In this document: positions 61,428 to 64,000 of the stretch, piece after piece
Layout: the number at the start of each line of letters is the position of its first letter
How positions within the stretch are numbered: the first letter of the stretch is position 1
Assembly: GCA_029237695.1 (NCBI GenBank)
Contig: CM055268.1
Span: 57,125,131-57,189,130 of the forward strand
Length of the DNA: 64,000 bases
Direction: 5' to 3'
Source of the DNA: Conchocele bisecta
Lineage: Eukaryota > Mollusca > Bivalvia > Lucinida > Thyasiridae
Translations under genes and position numbers: made by a program
The notes under the pieces: model-generated
Databases searched by the model: none
What the model saw: the letters and a program-made list of their open reading frames with translations, nothing else
Told to the model about the DNA's origin: nothing

Positions 61428-63191
61428 AAACTGGTGGACCCTGGATCAGGGAGAATCTCAACTTCAGGGCTTTATCTATACTAACCTAGTGGACGCTGGA
61501 TCAGGAAGAATCTCGAATTCATGACTTTATCTATGCTAACCTGGTGGACGCTGGATCAGGGAAAATCTCGCCTTCAGGATTTTATCTATGCTAACCTGGT
61601 GGACCCTGGATCAGGGAGAATGTGGACTTCCAGACTTTATCTATTCTAACCTGGTGGACGCTGGATCAGGGAAAATCTCAACTTCAGGACTTTATCTATA
61701 CTAACCTGGTGGACACTGGATCAGGGAGAATCTCGACTTCAGGACTTTATCTATACTAACCTGGTGGACCCTGGATCAGGGAGAATCCCGACGTCATGGC
61801 TTTATCTATGCTAACCAGGTGGACCCTGGATCAGGGAGAATCTCGACTTCAGATCTTTATCTATGCTAACCTGGTGAACCCTGGATCAAGGAGAATCTCG
61901 AAGTCAGGTATGTATCTATTCTAACCTGGTGGACGCTGGATCAGGGAAAATCTCAACTTCAGGACTTTATCTATACTAACCTGGTGGACCCTGTATCAGG
62001 GAGAATCTCGACTTCATGGCTTTATCTATACTAACCTGGTGGACCATGGCTCAGGTTGGATCTCGAATTCAGGACGTTATCTATGCTAACCTGGTGGACC
62101 CTGGATCAATGAGAATCTCAACTTCAGGGCTTTATCTAGATTAACCTGGTGGAATCTGGATGAGGGAGAATCTCGACTTCAGGGCTTTATTTAGGAATTT
62201 ATCTATGCTAACCTAGTGGACCCTGGATCAAGGAGAATCTCGAAGTCAGGTCTGCATCTACACTAACCTGGTGGATTCTGGATCAGGGAGAATCTCGACT
62301 TCAGGTCTTTATCTATACTAACCTGGAGGACCCTGGATCAAGGAGAATGTCGAAGTCAGTTCTGTATCTATACTAACCTGGTGGACTCTGGATCAGGTTG
62401 AATCTCGAATTCAGGACGTTATCTATACTAACCTGGTGGACCCTGGATCAGGAAGAATCTCGAATTCAGGAATTTATCCATACTAACCTGGTGGAACCTG
62501 GATCAGGGAGAATCTTGACTTCAGGGCTTTATCTATACTAACCTGGTTGACACTGGATCAAGTAGAAACGCGACTTCAGGACTTTATCTATACTAACCTG
62601 GTGGACGCTGGATCAGAGACAATCCCGACTTCAGATTTTTATCAATACTAACCTGGTGGCCGCTGGATCAGGGAGAATCTCGACTTCAGGGCTTTATCTA
62701 TGCTAACGTGGTGGACACTGGACCAGGGAGAATATCGACTTCAGGGCTTTATCTATAATAACCTGGTGAACCATGGATCAAGGAGAATCTCGACTTCAGG
62801 ACTTTATCTATACTAACCTGCTGGATCCTGGATCAGGGAGAATCTCGACTTCCGGAATTTATATACACAAACCTGGTGGAACCTGGATCAGGGAGAATCT
62901 ACACTTGAGGACCTTATCTATACTAACCTGGTGGACCCTGGATCAGGGAGAATCTCAACTTCATGACCTTATCTGTACTAACCTCGTGGACGCTGGATCA
63001 GGGAGAATCACAACTTCAGGACTTTATCTATGCTAAACTGGTGGACCCTGGCTCAGGGAGAATCTCGACTTCAGGGATTTATCTATACTAACCTGGTGGA
63101 CGCTGGATCAGGGAGTATTTCGACTTCCGGGCTTTATCTATACTAACCTGGTTGACACTGGATTAGGGAGAATATCGACTTCAGGGACCCG
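61428..63191 (-). repeat. 55-bp satellite derived from the 5' splice site of the exon preceding the P-loop exon
   Basis: About 32 head-to-tail units of about 55 bp. On the minus strand each unit is about 40 bp of exon, GTCCTGAAGTCGAGATTCTC then CCTGATCCAGGGTCCACCAG, followed by intron start GTTAGTATAGATAAA. The exon part reads VLKSRFSLIQGPP plus one base G. This is the sequence that belongs just before TGKT of exon A (LIQGPPG-TGKT), and the leftover G plus GA of exon A makes the Gly codon. CAG|GTTAGT is a good donor. The parent exon upstream of VLKS is not in the window: at 63191 homology breaks off inside a unit, where another repeat begins. The 55-bp period is not a multiple of three. Confidence 0.95.
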
Positions 63192-63640
63192 TTTCACTAA
63201 CGAACTAAGCAAGTACTTTTGTCATAAGTTATAACTTAAGTCCGGAGTACGTGCTTAGTCCGTTTCACAAAACATCTTAGCAAGAACGACAATCGAAATT
63301 TACTATGAAAAACTAAGACAGGTAGCTAGCAGTCTTAAGTTATAACTTAAATATTTAAGTCGGAACTTATGAAATAAACAAAGATGGATGCCCCCATGTG
63401 AGCCGAGGTGGAGAAAACAATTCACTGACAGCAGGTAAATGTTCACTTCATACGTACTATTTTAGCAATTATCTGCCATATAAACCATATATGCTTACAT
63501 ATAGATAGCCACACTTGTGCTAGTTACCCGTGTATTGCTATTTGTGATGTAGGTCATGTCGTTACCAGTATTCGTTATGCCCAGTTATCGACAACATTTA
63601 CAACCACTGTAGATCCAGATGAGTCGGCTCGTAACAAACC
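63192..63640. repeat. Interspersed repeat at the array edge
   Basis: It starts CCCGTTTCACTAACGAACTA and has internal palindromes such as TAAGTTATAACTTAAG (twice, about 63226 and 63340) and a second CCGTTTCACAAAACATCTTA. It appears to have interrupted the last 55-bp unit. A short copy of the 26988 repeat (TAGATCCAGATGAGTCGGCT) follows at about 63611. Confidence 0.6.
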
Positions 63641-63654
63641 ATCTGTATGCTGTA

Positions 63655-64000
63655 CATGTATGTCTGTTTGTCGGTTGGTGTCAGTCAGTTGGTCAGTATC
63701 AGTTGGTCGGTGTCAGTTGGTCAGTGTCGGTCGGTGTCTGTCGGTCTGTCAGTCGGTCAGTGTCGGTCGGTGTCGGTCAGTGTTGGTTGATCAGTCGGTC
63801 GATCAGTCGGTGTCGGTCGGTCGGTCGGTCAGTGTCGGTCAGTTGGTTTCGCACGGTCGGTGTCAGTTGGTCGGTGTTGGTCGGTCGGTGTCAGTCTGTC
63901 GGTTGGTGTCGGTCGGTCAGTGTCGGTCGGTGTAGGTTTGTCAGTGTCAGTCGGTCGGTCGGTGTCGGTCAGTTGGTTTCACACGGTCGGTGTTAGTCGG
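63655..64000 (+). repeat. GGTCGGTGTCAGT low-complexity minisatellite
   Basis: Irregular runs of GGTCGGTGTC and AGTTGGTCAGTGTCGG continue to the window edge. Open frames rich in V, S, G and R here are consequences of the repeat. Confidence 0.9.

Noticed and set aside
39600..63191. CRISPR-like array
   Set aside because: Units are contiguous with no unique spacers, the sequence is eukaryotic, and both unit types map to a helicase exon boundary.
61428..63191. TACTAAC, a branch-point-like motif, in every 55-bp unit on the plus strand
   Set aside because: It is the complement of the donor GTTAGTA. The gene runs on the minus strand, so it is not a branch point there.
63619..63996. Plus-strand frames rich in SVGRSVSVG
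   Set aside because: Produced by GGTCGGTGTC low-complexity repeat; overlapping frames are equally open.

Overview
This is animal nuclear DNA, most likely from a bivalve mollusc. It is AT-rich and intron-dominated. It is packed with dispersed repeats of types I associate with bivalve genomes: 'GACCTTGACCTTGGGC' repeats, a 'GATCAGCCTGTGC' hairpin repeat and CGGA microsatellites. It holds a Ty3/Gypsy element and part of a HELZ2-type helicase gene, a family I understand to be expanded in molluscs. The species call is inference. No tRNA, rRNA, operon or CRISPR array was found.

The one clear host gene runs on the minus strand across the window. Four exons assemble with matching phases and GT..AG boundaries into a continuous superfamily 1 helicase core: 39462-39599 (rest of Walker A, motif Ia), 25808-26193 (Ib/Ic region), 10512-10742 (DEAG box, GDHKQLQP, TQYRM) and 5440-5664 (NPEICRFPS onward). 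The introns are about 13.3, 15.1 and 4.8 kb. The later motifs V and VI are not in the window.

The standout is 39.6-63.2 kb. The largest tandem array (about 400 copies of a 54-bp unit, 39600-61427) is built from the 3' splice site of the Walker A exon: about 20 bp of intron end plus the first 34 bp of that exon. The adjoining array (about 32 copies of a 55-bp unit, 61428-63191) is built from the 5' splice site of the preceding exon: about 40 bp encoding VLKSRFSLIQGPP plus 15 bp of intron start. Both ends of one intron, which splits a glycine codon of the P-loop GPPGTGKT, have therefore become satellite DNA with no unique intron left between the arrays. A third, small case sits at the next exon: its 3' splice site is present in three tandem 35-bp copies (26178-26279). 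I know of no described satellite of this kind.

The rest is mobile and repetitive DNA. 0-5 kb has a 37-bp minisatellite, a foldback element with repeat-built inverted ends, a long palindrome and a MITE-like element. 5.9-7.6 and 11.8-13.6 kb are two diverged copies of one sequence. 14.1-20.3 kb is a broken plus-strand Ty3/Gypsy element. 21.3-22.7 kb is a frameshifted intronless C2H2 zinc-finger reading frame. 22.7-25.6 kb is clustered interspersed repeats. 28.35-28.83 kb is a second MITE copy. 30.5-38.4 kb is repeat DNA rich in AAGATGGCCGCC-type motifs and contains a decayed transposon-type gene. The right edge (63.2-64 kb) is another repeat plus GGTCGGTGTCAGT low-complexity DNA.
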